The position numbers and the translations under genes are program-made. Positions 18,080 through 26,852 of a DNA stretch of 64,000 nt are shown here, piece after piece. Source of the stretch: Piscinibacter sp. XHJ-5 (lineage in GTDB: Bacteria; Pseudomonadota; Gammaproteobacteria; Burkholderiales; Burkholderiaceae_C). The stretch is from the NCBI RefSeq assembly GCF_029855045.1, contig NZ_CP123228.1, positions 5,208,001 through 5,272,000 on the forward strand, in the 5' to 3' direction. The number at the start of each line of letters is the position of its first letter. The first letter of the stretch is position 1. The notes below the pieces were generated by a model. It made no database searches and was not told where the DNA came from. It saw only the letters and a program-made list of their open reading frames with translations.

Positions 18080-18108
18080 CCGACGCAGCGTCGGCCGTTT
18101 TCCTATGC
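18080..18108 (-). promoter_or_regulatory. direct-repeat box of the LOG-family gene (GCATAGG-N15-GCGTCGG)
   Basis: This box starts 74 nt before the ATG at 18005. The leader downstream also matches that of paralogue A over tens of bases (shared GCGCAGACT and TTG-TG-AT spacing), although the two proteins are unrelated. Confidence 0.6.
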
Positions 18109-18125
18109 GGGTGGCGAGAGTCCGT

Positions 18126-18857
18126 CTACCCGATCCGGTACAGCCACACGCGGCGACCGTCCGCACAGTGCAGGACATGCGTTGCGGCGCGGCCGGGCAC
18201 GGCGAACTCCAGGCTCACCAGCCAGGAACCCGGACGCAATTCGAGCTGCGCCTTGCCCGCCGCGCGCGCCATCGTCTCGGGTCGCTGGAACAGATAGACC
18301 ATGCGGTAAGGCGACCAGTCCGTCTGCCACATGTCGGCGCGACGCACCCGCGCGAAGCGCGCTCGCACCGCGCTAGCCAGGACCAGCGGCCAGCTCCATT
18401 CGATGCCGTCGACCCGGGCGCCGGGATACTCGCGATGCAGCTCCCGCAGGCCATCGCCCAACCCGCAGCCCACGTCGAGCACGCAGGCACCCGGCGGCAG
18501 CGGTACCTTGCGCGACAGGCCCTGCAGTGCGCCAACCGGCGTGGGAAACAGCGGCGCATCGGTCCAGGTGCGCACCGGGTACATCACGGCGAGCAGCCCG
18601 AGCGGAAGCAGCCAGGCCCATCCGGGCACGTCGCCGATCAGGCCGGACGCGGCCAGCGACAGCGGAAAGCCCCAGGCGATGAACAACTGCCGCCAGCGGG
18701 TTCCACCGCGCAGGCTGAAGCCGAGGGCCACGGCCGCGGCGAGCAGCAGCGCGAGCACCGGCGACAGCGCCAGCCATCGAAGGCCGCCCAGGAAGATGGA
18801 CCACGATGCCGCCCACGCGAGAAGCGCCGGCAGCGGCCAAGGCAGGCGCGCACCCAC
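18126..18857 (-). CDS. membrane-anchored class I SAM-dependent methyltransferase
   Basis: 243 residues. The first about 95 residues hold three to four hydrophobic helices (LLAWAASWSIFLGGL, ALSPVLALLLAAAVALGF, WAWLLPLGLLAVMYP). The soluble part has the SAM-binding motif VLDVGCGLGDGLREL, then an acidic VDGIEWSW at the end of strand 2. The substrate is unknown. It starts 3 nt after the stop of the chemoreceptor-like gene upstream, so the two are probably co-transcribed. It lies between that gene and the island. Confidence 0.8.
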   Translation of the reverse strand: MGARLPWPLPALLAWAASWSIFLGGLRWLALSPVLALLLAAAVALGFSLRGGTRWRQLFIAWGFPLSLAASGLIGDVPGWAWLLPLGLLAVMYPVRTWTDAPLFPTPVGALQGLSRKVPLPPGACVLDVGCGLGDGLRELHREYPGARVDGIEWSWPLVLASAVRARFARVRRADMWQTDWSPYRMVYLFQRPETMARAAGKAQLELRPGSWLVSLEFAVPGRAATHVLHCADGRRVWLYRIG

Positions 18858-18860
18858 GGA

Positions 18861-20219
18861 TCAGAAATGGAAGGCCAGGCGCAGTCCGCCCCAATGCCGG
18901 CCGCCGACGGTGATCGGCGCAGCGGCTTCCTTCATCACGACGAAGTTGCCGCTGCCCATGTCGCGGCGATAGGTCTGCAGCAAGAACGGCCGCTGGTTGC
19001 GCGCCGACGCGAGACCCGTGCGGTCGTTGAAGATGCGGCGGTAGCGGCTGTTCGCTGTGTCCCAGACGACGTCGCCGCGCTGCGGATGGCAGTACTTCTT
19101 GTTGTGCGTCGCGACGTAGCCGTTGCGGTCGACCGCGATGCAGAACACCACTTTCGGGCTCAGCGACAGCATGCGCTCCTGCACCTGGGGAAAGAGCCGG
19201 TCGGCGAGATCGACGAAGCGGGTCGTGTGCTGCTGCGGCTGCGTCTGCGGGATCGGCCGGTACTGCTCGTCGAACAGGTCGGCCAGCGTGATCGTCGAGG
19301 TGCGCAGCGAGTCCTCGAGGAGCTTGGTGATCTGCCCGGCGGCCTCCTGCACGGCGCTGATGTAGGGCGTGTCCTCGGTTTCGATGCCGCAGTGCGACAC
19401 CAGGTCGATGAGGTTCTCCGACACCTTCAGGAAGGACTCGCTGCGGCTCATCGCCGCGTCGAGCGCGCGGCCCGTCTGGTGCATCTCGGCCTCGATGGCG
19501 TGCATCTGCGAATTGAGGCCGCTGCAGATCTCGCGGCTCTGCTCCGCGGCCGCGGTGATGCTGGCGACCCCGCTCTGCACGTCGGCCAGCGCGCGGTGGA
19601 AGCTGCCCTGGTCCTCCCGCGCGTCGTGCATCGTGATCTCACGCGACAGCGCGTCGATGCGCTGATCGAGCTCGCCCACGGTGCTCATGATTTCCTTGGA
19701 GGACGACTCGACCTTGGCCGCGAGATCCTTCACCGCATCGGCCACGACGCCGAAGCCGCGCCCGGCCTCGCCGGCGCGCTTGGCCTCGACCGAGGCATTG
19801 AACGCCACGAGACGCGTCTGCAGCGCGATCTTGGTGATCGTCTGCGCCGCCTGCGACACCTGGCGCAAGGTCGAGACGATGCCGACGACTTCGGTGCCGA
19901 CATCCTCCACGGCCTTGCGCGCCCGTTCCACCGCGCCGAGGCTGCCGTGCGAGACCTCGCCGATGGCAGCCTGCGCCTTGGTGATCTCCTGCACCTGTCC
20001 GGCCAGCGCGTTGAGCGCCTGCGCCTGCCGCGCGGACACCTTCTGCGTGTCCTCCATCAGGCCGCGCACCTCGGCCGCCTCGCGGCCCATGCTGGACGCC
20101 TGCTTGCCGATCGAATCGATCGCCGCACGCAGGTCGCTCGGCGCCTCGCGCTCACCCGGCGCGACCCCCGCCGCGCAATCTTCGCCCGACGACTTGGTCT
20201 TCTTGAAGGCTGAAAACAT
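18861..20219 (-). CDS. cytosolic chemoreceptor-like protein with a C-terminal PAS/Cache-like domain
   Basis: 452 residues without any transmembrane helix. Residues about 25-200 form an MCP signalling coiled coil, but the tip is degenerate: IALQTRLVAFNASVEAKRAGEAGRGFGVVADAVKDLA instead of the usual [30 protein letters not shown]. The C-terminal 110 residues carry the pattern DRNGYVATHNKKY … NSRYRRIFNDRTG … PFLLQTYRRD … GRHWGGLRLAF, a sensory module found behind signalling domains in cytosolic receptors. The inverted order (signalling first, sensor last) and its place directly downstream of fliA suggest a role in motility control. Partner kinase unknown. Confidence 0.85.
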   Translation of the reverse strand: MFSAFKKTKSSGEDCAAGVAPGEREAPSDLRAAIDSIGKQASSMGREAAEVRGLMEDTQKVSARQAQALNALAGQVQEITKAQAAIGEVSHGSLGAVERARKAVEDVGTEVVGIVSTLRQVSQAAQTITKIALQTRLVAFNASVEAKRAGEAGRGFGVVADAVKDLAAKVESSSKEIMSTVGELDQRIDALSREITMHDAREDQGSFHRALADVQSGVASITAAAEQSREICSGLNSQMHAIEAEMHQTGRALDAAMSRSESFLKVSENLIDLVSHCGIETEDTPYISAVQEAAGQITKLLEDSLRTSTITLADLFDEQYRPIPQTQPQQHTTRFVDLADRLFPQVQERMLSLSPKVVFCIAVDRNGYVATHNKKYCHPQRGDVVWDTANSRYRRIFNDRTGLASARNQRPFLLQTYRRDMGSGNFVVMKEAAAPITVGGRHWGGLRLAFHF

Positions 20220-20283
20220 TGGAACTCCTAACGGGTCAAGCGGCCACCGCCGAACCGGCTGCGCCGGTCCGCCTTCGGGGCGG

Positions 20284-20997
20284 TCAATACTCGCGCAGCT
20301 TCACGCGCAAGCGCGCGATCGACTGGCTGTGAAGCTGGCAGACGCGCGATTCGGTGACCTTGAGCACCGCGGCGATCTCCTTGAGATTCATGTCGTGCTC
20401 GTAGTACATGCTCATCACGTACTGCTCGCGCTCCGGCAGGGCCTTGATGGCGTCCACCAGGGCCTCGCGCATGCGGTGGTCCTGCAGCTGCGCCAGCGGA
20501 TTGAAGCCTTCGTCGGCGACATGGCGGTCGAGGTAGTCGTTGTCGCCCTCGTCGCCCGACATGTCCTCCAGGTACACGAGCTGGGTGCCGCGCACCTTGC
20601 CGAGCAGCTCCTGGTATTCGGTGAGCGTGATGCCCATCTCGCGCGCGATCTCGCTTTCGGCCGGCGCACGGCCCAGCCGCTGCTCGAGCTTGTGCACCGC
20701 CGCTTCGATGCTGCGCTGCTGCTTGCGCGTGCCGCGCGACAGGTAGTCGTTGCCGCGCAGCTCGTCGAGCATGGCGCCGCGGATGCGCTGGGTGGCGAAG
20801 GTCTCGAATTGCACCCCCTGCGCGGCGTCGAAGCGCGACAGCGCATCGGTCAGTCCGATCATGCCGACCTGGATCAGGTCGTCGATCTCGACGTTGGCCG
20901 GCAGCTTGGCGATCATCTGGTGGGCCAGGCGCCGCACCAGCGGGCTGTACTGCTTGAGCATCGAGTTGACGTCGAGTTGGCCTTTGGCGGTGTACAT
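20284..20997 (-). CDS. fliA: flagellar RNA polymerase sigma factor FliA (sigma-28)
   Basis: 237 residues from the ATG at 20997 (MYTAKGQLDVNSMLKQYSPLVRRLAHQM). Region 2 reads DDLIQVGMIGLTDALSRFD and FETFATQRIRGAMLDELR. Region 4 ends with LKEIAAVLKVTESRVCQLHSQSIARLR, the helix-turn-helix reading the -35 box. It directs late flagellar and chemotaxis promoters; matching sites (TCAA/TAAA-N15/16-GCCGATAA) are visible at 28908, 30992, 32605 and 36058. It follows flhF and the flhG-like gene with 14 nt spacing. Confidence 0.97.
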   Translation of the reverse strand: MYTAKGQLDVNSMLKQYSPLVRRLAHQMIAKLPANVEIDDLIQVGMIGLTDALSRFDAAQGVQFETFATQRIRGAMLDELRGNDYLSRGTRKQQRSIEAAVHKLEQRLGRAPAESEIAREMGITLTEYQELLGKVRGTQLVYLEDMSGDEGDNDYLDRHVADEGFNPLAQLQDHRMREALVDAIKALPEREQYVMSMYYEHDMNLKEIAAVLKVTESRVCQLHSQSIARLRVKLREY

Positions 20998-21011
20998 GGT
21001 CGGCTTTCGAA

Positions 21012-21776
21012 TCAGTTCATGACGGCGGAGTCGGCCATTCCCGCCGCCATCGCCATCGCTCCAGCCGGCTGCAGCAGCTCTTGCGCCCAGCGGCGCAGCG
21101 CGGGGGCAGGCGCCTCGCGGGCGTCGCTCGCCGGATCGATCTGCACCCAGTCGCGCAGCACCGCCCCGAGAAAGTCGTCGGCGCAGCTGGCGATCTGCAT
21201 CGCGATGCGCTCGGCGCGCGGCGAGTTCGGCGCGGCCGACAGCAGCAGGTCGTGCACGATCAGCCCGGCGCGCTGCGTCAGCACCTTCATCGCGGCATAG
21301 GCGTGCGTGACGCTCGCCGGCCGGTCGTCGGCGAGCAGCAGCGGACGCGCTTCGCTGCGGGCGAACAGCCGGCACAAGTCGGCGGCGGTCGCATGGATCA
21401 GCACCACGTCGACGTGCGGCGCGGCGTCGGACACGGCTTGCAGGAAGGGCGCGGTCGAGCCGTGCGTGTCGACGAACTTGATCGGCAGGCCGCGTGCGGC
21501 GAGGTACGACACCTGCGGCGACAGCGGCTCGATGCATTCGGCCATCTCGAGCGTGGCCATCTCGGCATGCACGGGCGAGTGCTCGCCGGCGTCGACCACC
21601 AGCGTGTGCCGGCCATGCTCGCCGAAGGCGGTGCACAGCCGCTCCAGCATCACGCCGCCGAAGGCGACATGCGGGTTGGACACCACCGGCACGAAGCGCA
21701 CGCGCGCATGGGCGAAGAGGCGGCGCAGGCCGTCGGCCTGGTCCAGCGGGGCGGGTCGGGAGTGAAGTGCAGTCAT
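21012..21776 (-). CDS. flhG: FlhG/FleN-like MinD-family protein lacking the Walker A motif
   Basis: 254 residues. The position between flhF and fliA and the fold pattern (strand, nucleotide site, LVVDAGE, VVLIHATAAD, SVTHAYAAMKVL) point to FlhG, the MinD-type ATPase that limits flagellar number. The expected GKGGVGKT loop is replaced by VVSNPHVAFGGVMLERL, and no lysine is left in that loop. It is therefore unlikely to bind ATP in the usual way. The function may have changed, or may rest on FlhF binding alone. The symbol is positional. Confidence 0.75.
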   Translation of the reverse strand: MTALHSRPAPLDQADGLRRLFAHARVRFVPVVSNPHVAFGGVMLERLCTAFGEHGRHTLVVDAGEHSPVHAEMATLEMAECIEPLSPQVSYLAARGLPIKFVDTHGSTAPFLQAVSDAAPHVDVVLIHATAADLCRLFARSEARPLLLADDRPASVTHAYAAMKVLTQRAGLIVHDLLLSAAPNSPRAERIAMQIASCADDFLGAVLRDWVQIDPASDAREAPAPALRRWAQELLQPAGAMAMAAGMADSAVMN

Positions 21777-21784
21777 CGTCGTGG

Positions 21785-23311
21785 TCAGGGCTGCAGGCCG
21801 GCGCCGGTCGCACGTGCCTGCGGCGCGGCGAAGATCAGGTTCATGTCGCTCGCATCGAGCCGGTAGGCCGTGCCCGCGCTGGGACGCAGGGCGCGGTGCA
21901 CCAGCGCGTGCGACGACAGCCGGTGCCAGTCTTCCGGGACGCGCTGGCCATTGGCCACGCCGACGATCTTCAGCCGGTGGCGGATCAGCGCGTCGAGCGC
22001 CGGCCCCAGCTTCACGGCTTCGTCCATCTTCGACAGGATCACGCCGCGCGACAGGCTCGCACGGTAGGAGATCAGCACGTCCTCGATGGTCTCGCCCTGC
22101 TGCGCGGCGTTGACGACGACCAGCTTCTGGATCGAGCGGTGGCCCAGCATGTCGAGCAGCTCGCGGGTGCGGCTGTCGCGCTGCGCCATGCCGGCGGTGT
22201 CGATGAGCACCATCTTCTTCGCCGCCAGCAGGTCGAGCAGGTCCTCCAGCGAGGCGCGGTCGTGCGCGGTGTGAACCGGCACGCCGAGGATGCGGCCGTA
22301 GGTGCGCAGCTGTTCATGCGCGCCGACGCGGTAGGCGTCGAGCGTGACCAGGCCGAGGTTGGTCGCGCCGTACTTCGTGGCGAAGGCAGCGGCGAGCTTG
22401 GCGGTGCTGGTGGTCTTGCCGACGCCGGTGGAGCCCACCAGCGCGTACACGCCGCCCTGGTCCTCGAGCGCCGCTTCGGCCTCGCCGGTCATCAGGTTGC
22501 GCTCCAGCACGCCGGCGGCCCAGGCGGTCTCGTCGGGCGTGTCGATGCTCAAGCTCTCGGCCAGCTTGCGGATCAGCGCCGGCGAGAAGCCGCAGTCGAG
22601 CAGCTTCTGGGTCAGGCGGGCCTGACCCGGCTGGCGCTGCAGCTTCTCCATGAAGGCGAGCGCGCCGAAGCGCTCCTCGATCAGGCCCTTCATCGAGCGC
22701 AGCTCGTTCATCATGTCCTGCTCGCGGCGCACGGCGGTGGCTTCGTCGGCGGCGCGCTGCGAGCGGCCGGGCTCGGGCGCGTGATCGGCCAGCGACGGCA
22801 CCTCGGCGGAAGCGCGAACTTCCTCGCGCAGCACCGGCGTGTCGCGCAGCACGGCCTGCGCGGCTTGCCCGGCCGGCATCGCGGGCACGGCCGCCGGCGC
22901 ACTCATGCGCGCGGTCAGCTTCGCCTGCAGCGGGCTCATCTCGGGCTCGGCGCGCACCGGCTCCGCGGGCGCCTCGGCCTTCATCGCGGCCTGGCGGCGC
23001 TTGAGCATGCGCTCGCGCACGTAGTCCTGGAACGACAGCGTGCTCATCGCGAGCTGCTCGACATCCTTCTGCACTTCCTCGTCGGCCGGCAGCGCGCCGC
23101 GCGTCGGCGCCCTGGCCGCGGGACGTGCCGGGGCGACCGCCGGCACGGCGATGCGCTCGATGTGCTGCATGCTGTCGGACGCCATCGCGAGCACCTCGAC
23201 CCCTTCGGGGCAGGGCTTGGTGGACAACACGACGGCGTCATCGCCGAGGGACTGACGCACCAGGTTGAGTGCGTCGCGCGAAGTCTTGCCGCTGAAGCGT
23301 TTGACGTTCAT
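21785..23311 (-). CDS. flhF: flagellar biosynthesis GTPase FlhF
   Basis: 508 residues. The N-terminus MNVKRFSGKTSRDALNLVRQSLG is typical. A long Ala/Pro/Glu-rich B region follows, then the SRP-type GTPase: GVYALVGSTGVGKTTSTAKLAA (G1), LDAYRVGAHEQLRTYG, VLIDTAGMAQRD (G3) and ILSKMDEAVKLG (G4). FlhF places flagella and recruits the export gate at the membrane. It lies 103 nt after flhA and 8 nt before the flhG-like gene. Confidence 0.96.
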   Translation of the reverse strand: MNVKRFSGKTSRDALNLVRQSLGDDAVVLSTKPCPEGVEVLAMASDSMQHIERIAVPAVAPARPAARAPTRGALPADEEVQKDVEQLAMSTLSFQDYVRERMLKRRQAAMKAEAPAEPVRAEPEMSPLQAKLTARMSAPAAVPAMPAGQAAQAVLRDTPVLREEVRASAEVPSLADHAPEPGRSQRAADEATAVRREQDMMNELRSMKGLIEERFGALAFMEKLQRQPGQARLTQKLLDCGFSPALIRKLAESLSIDTPDETAWAAGVLERNLMTGEAEAALEDQGGVYALVGSTGVGKTTSTAKLAAAFATKYGATNLGLVTLDAYRVGAHEQLRTYGRILGVPVHTAHDRASLEDLLDLLAAKKMVLIDTAGMAQRDSRTRELLDMLGHRSIQKLVVVNAAQQGETIEDVLISYRASLSRGVILSKMDEAVKLGPALDALIRHRLKIVGVANGQRVPEDWHRLSSHALVHRALRPSAGTAYRLDASDMNLIFAAPQARATGAGLQP

Positions 23312-23414
23312 GTGGTGCCGCCGGTAGGTTCAATCTTGTTCACCGTCGCGCAGGCGGCACGCCGGCCGCAATGCGCTGGTCGATCCCCGTGAGCGGGGCC
23401 CCTCGCCCTTCGCT

Positions 23415-25499
23415 TCATGCGGCCCCCCCGATGATCGAGCCGATGCGGATGGAATGCGTCTCGGGAATCTCGCTGTGCCCCAGCACGCGCAGCCGCGGCG
23501 CCGCGCGCTTGAGCAGCCGCGCCATCGGCGCGCGGATCAGGTCGGGCACCAGCAGGCAGGCCGGCACGCCCAGGTCTTCCTGCCGCCTGGCCGATTCCGC
23601 CGCGCTGCGCGTCAGCGTCTCGGCGACGCCGGGATCCAGGGCCGCGCCGTGCGGCGAGTTGAGCGCCTGCGTGACCAGGCGCTCCAGTTCCGGCTCCAGC
23701 GCGATGACGTCGAGCTCCTGCGTCGGGCCATAGATCTGCTGCACGATGGCCGGCGCGAGATGGATGCGGATGCGACGAGCCAGCTCGTTGGGATCGGTGA
23801 CGGTGGCCGCATGCTCGGCCAGGCATTCGACGATGGAGCGCATGTCGCGGATGTGCACGCCCTCTTCCAGCAGGAGCTGGAGCACTTTCTGCAATGCGGC
23901 GATGCCAACCATCTTGGGAACCACGTCCTCGATCAGTTTCGGTGCCAACTTCGTCACGTGTTCGACGAGCTGCTGGGTCTCGACTCGGCCCAACAGCTTG
24001 GCCGCATGGAGTTGCATCAAGTGTGAAAGATGGGTCGCGACGACGGTCGAGCAATCAACAACCGTAAATCCGGCCATTTGCGCCGCCTCTCGCTGGCGCT
24101 CCTCGATCCACACCGCGGGCAGCCCGAAGGCCGGATCGCGGGTCGCCGTGCCGATGAGGTGGGTGGTCGCGCCGCCCGGGTTGATGGCCAGCCACATGCC
24201 CGGGAAGGCCTCACCCTCGCCCACCACCGCGCCGCGCAGGCTCAGGCGATACGTGCTCGGCTTGAGCTCGAGGTTGTCGCGGATGTGCACGGGCGGCGGC
24301 AGGAATCCGACGTCCTGCGCGAACTTCTTGCGCACGCCCTTGATGCGCGCGAGCAGGTCGCCTTCGCGCGCCTTGTCGACCAGCGAGATCAGCCGATAGC
24401 CGACCTCCAGGCCCAGCGTGTCCACCGGCTGCAGGTCGTCCCAGCTCGCCTCGGCGTTGGCCGGCGGCAGCTCGCGCGTTGGCGGCGGCGCCTCGGCGAG
24501 CCGCTTGTCGCGCTGGTGCATCCACCACGCCGCGTAGCCCAGCGCCCCGGCGATGATCAGGAACACCAGGTGCGGCATGCCGGGGATGAGGCCCAACACG
24601 CCGATCACGCCCGACACGATGGCCAGCGACTTCGGCGAGTTGAACACCTGCTTGGCGATCTGGCTGCCGACGTCGTTGTCCTTGCCGACGCGCGACACCA
24701 CCATCGCCGCGGCGACCGAGATCAGCAGCGCCGGGATCTGCGCCACCAGGGCATCGCCGACGGCGAGCAGGATGTAGCTGTTGGCCGCGGCCGATGCCGA
24801 CAGGTCGTGCTGTGCCACGCCGATGATGAAGCCGCCGATGATGTTGATGAACAGGATCAACAGGCCGGCCATCGCGTCGCCGCGCACGTACTTCGACGCG
24901 CCGTCCATCGAGCCGAAGAACTCCGCCTCCTCGCCCACCTCGGCGCGCCGCCGCTTGGCTTCCTTCTCGTTGATCAGGCCGGCGTTGAGATCGGCGTCGA
25001 TCGCCATCTGCTTGCCGGGCATGGCATCCAGGGTGAAGCGCGCGCCGACTTCGGCGATGCGCTCGGCGCCCTTCGTGACGACGACGAAGTTGATGACGAC
25101 GAGGATGGCGAAGACGATCAGGCCGACGGCGAAGTTGCCGCCGATGAGAAAGTGCCCGAAGGACTCGATCACCGCGCCGGCCGCGCCGGGGCCGGTGTGG
25201 CCTTCGAGCAGCACCACGCGCGTCGATGCGACGTTCAGCGACAGCCGCAGCAGCGTGGTCAGCAGGATCACCGACGGGAAAGCGGCGAAGTCCAGCGGCT
25301 TGACCATGTAGGCCGCGACCATCATCACCATCAGCGCCATCGCGATGTTGAAGGTGAACAGCAGGTCCAGCGCGAAGGGCGGCAGCGGCAGCACCATCAT
25401 CGCCAGCACGAGGATGATGAACAGCGGGGCCATGGCGGCGCGGATGGCGTTGGCGTTCGGGCCCAGCCAGGTCTGGACCTGTCGGATGAGCGTATTCAT
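23415..25499 (-). CDS. flhA: flagellar export gate protein FlhA
   Basis: 694 residues, normal length. About eight transmembrane helices occupy residues 20-330 with the FHIPEP-family loop (GAERIAEVGARFTLDAMPGKQMAIDADLNAGLI). The cytosolic domain that docks chaperone-substrate complexes follows. It forms the nonameric export ring with FlhB and FliPQR. It lies 79 nt after flhB in the same direction. The 103 nt between flhA and flhF hold nothing I can name. Confidence 0.98.
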   Translation of the reverse strand: MNTLIRQVQTWLGPNANAIRAAMAPLFIILVLAMMVLPLPPFALDLLFTFNIAMALMVMMVAAYMVKPLDFAAFPSVILLTTLLRLSLNVASTRVVLLEGHTGPGAAGAVIESFGHFLIGGNFAVGLIVFAILVVINFVVVTKGAERIAEVGARFTLDAMPGKQMAIDADLNAGLINEKEAKRRRAEVGEEAEFFGSMDGASKYVRGDAMAGLLILFINIIGGFIIGVAQHDLSASAAANSYILLAVGDALVAQIPALLISVAAAMVVSRVGKDNDVGSQIAKQVFNSPKSLAIVSGVIGVLGLIPGMPHLVFLIIAGALGYAAWWMHQRDKRLAEAPPPTRELPPANAEASWDDLQPVDTLGLEVGYRLISLVDKAREGDLLARIKGVRKKFAQDVGFLPPPVHIRDNLELKPSTYRLSLRGAVVGEGEAFPGMWLAINPGGATTHLIGTATRDPAFGLPAVWIEERQREAAQMAGFTVVDCSTVVATHLSHLMQLHAAKLLGRVETQQLVEHVTKLAPKLIEDVVPKMVGIAALQKVLQLLLEEGVHIRDMRSIVECLAEHAATVTDPNELARRIRIHLAPAIVQQIYGPTQELDVIALEPELERLVTQALNSPHGAALDPGVAETLTRSAAESARRQEDLGVPACLLVPDLIRAPMARLLKRAAPRLRVLGHSEIPETHSIRIGSIIGGAA

Positions 25500-25578
25500 G
25501 ACGTGGTCCCGACGTGCGGGCAGGAACGATGGCTAAGCAGCAGGAGCCCGCGGTTGAGTTGTTCCTCGAGAGCCAGCG

Positions 25579-26730
25579 TCATGCAGCGGCCCCGCTCTGG
25601 TGGTGCGGGTCCAGCTCCGCAGGAACATGCAACACCGGCAGCTCGCCCGGCATGGGCGCGTGCCCGGACAGCGCGGCGCGCAGCTGGTACACATAGGCCA
25701 GCACCTGCGCGACGGCGGAGAACAGCGCCGCGGGGATCTCGCGGTCGAGCTCCGCGTGGGCGTAGAGCGCCCGCGCGAGCACAGCGGCCTGCAGCACCGG
25801 CACCTGGGCGCCCTTGGCCGCATCGCGGATGGCCATCGCGAGGAGATCAGCGCCCTTGGCGACGACGCGCGGGGCGGCCATCTTGGTGTCGTCGTACTTG
25901 AGCGCGACCGCGTAGTGCGTCGGGTTCATCACCACCAGGTCCGCCTTGGGCACGGCCGCCAGCATGCGGCGGCGGGACATCTCGCGCATGCGAACCTTGA
26001 TCTTCGCCTTGACCTCGCTGTTGCCCTCGAGCTCCTTGTGCTCCTGCTTCATCTCCTGGTGGCTCATCTTGAGCCGCGAGGCATGCAGGTGCCGCTGCAG
26101 CGGCGCGTCGACCGCGGCGAACACCGCGAGTGCGAGGAGCAGCAGCATCAGCCCGCCGACGACGGTCTCGCCGGCCTGCCGCAGCGCGTCCGGAAGCGGC
26201 ATCGCGATGACGCCGCCGAAGGCGTCGATGTGCCCTCGCAGGTAGAGCGCGCCCAGGGTGCCGAGCACGAGTGCGAGCAGGCAGGCCTTCAGCGCGTCGA
26301 TGAGCTGCTGCCTGGAGAACAGGCGCGGCAGGCCGGCGATCGGGTTGAGCTTGTCGAACTTCGGCGCCAGCGGCTTCAGCGTCCAGTTCCAGCCGCCGAT
26401 CAGCACGCTGCCCGCGATGGCCACCAGCGCCATCAGCGCGCCCAGCGGGATCACGGCCCACAGCAGGTGGGTGCCCAGCGCGGCCAGCCGCTCGAGCATG
26501 GCCTGCGGCTGCGTGCTGGCGATGCGGTCGAATCGCAGCGCCTCGGCCAGCATCTGCTGCAGCCAGGCGGTGACCTGCGGCGCAACGGCAACCAGCACGG
26601 CGCCGCCGGCGGCCATGGCGCCGAAGTGCGACAGGTCACGCGAACGCGCGACCTGTCCGTCCTCGCGCGCTTTCTGAAGCTTGCGCGGCGAGGCGGGAAG
26701 GTTGCGGTCTTGTGCGTTCTGGTCGGCCAT
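25579..26730 (-). CDS. flhB: flagellar export switch protein FlhB
   Basis: 383 residues. Four transmembrane helices (about 30-210) precede the cytosolic domain with the self-cleaving NPTH motif (VVMNPTHYAVALKYD). Cleavage after the Asn switches export from rod/hook to filament substrates together with FliK. The start MADQNAQDRNLPASPRKLQKAREDGQVARS is typical. It is the first gene of the flhB-flhA-flhF-flhG-fliA run and divergent from the hydrolase gene at 26853. Confidence 0.98.
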   Translation of the reverse strand: MADQNAQDRNLPASPRKLQKAREDGQVARSRDLSHFGAMAAGGAVLVAVAPQVTAWLQQMLAEALRFDRIASTQPQAMLERLAALGTHLLWAVIPLGALMALVAIAGSVLIGGWNWTLKPLAPKFDKLNPIAGLPRLFSRQQLIDALKACLLALVLGTLGALYLRGHIDAFGGVIAMPLPDALRQAGETVVGGLMLLLLALAVFAAVDAPLQRHLHASRLKMSHQEMKQEHKELEGNSEVKAKIKVRMREMSRRRMLAAVPKADLVVMNPTHYAVALKYDDTKMAAPRVVAKGADLLAMAIRDAAKGAQVPVLQAAVLARALYAHAELDREIPAALFSAVAQVLAYVYQLRAALSGHAPMPGELPVLHVPAELDPHHQSGAAA

Positions 26731-26852
26731 GGCAAAGCGCTCTGAAGCGCTTCGTCATTGTTCCGGGGGGGTCGGCGGACTTGAGCGAGATGAAAGGGGA
26801 AGAAACAGGGTATTTCGAGGCTCGTAGCATGCGGCCTGGATGAGGAGAACCG

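Noticed and set aside
11414..18108. The island boxes as sigma-28 or sigma-54 promoters
   Set aside because: No TCAA-N15-GCCGATAA and no GG-N10-GC pair in the right phase; the repeat pattern is different from both.
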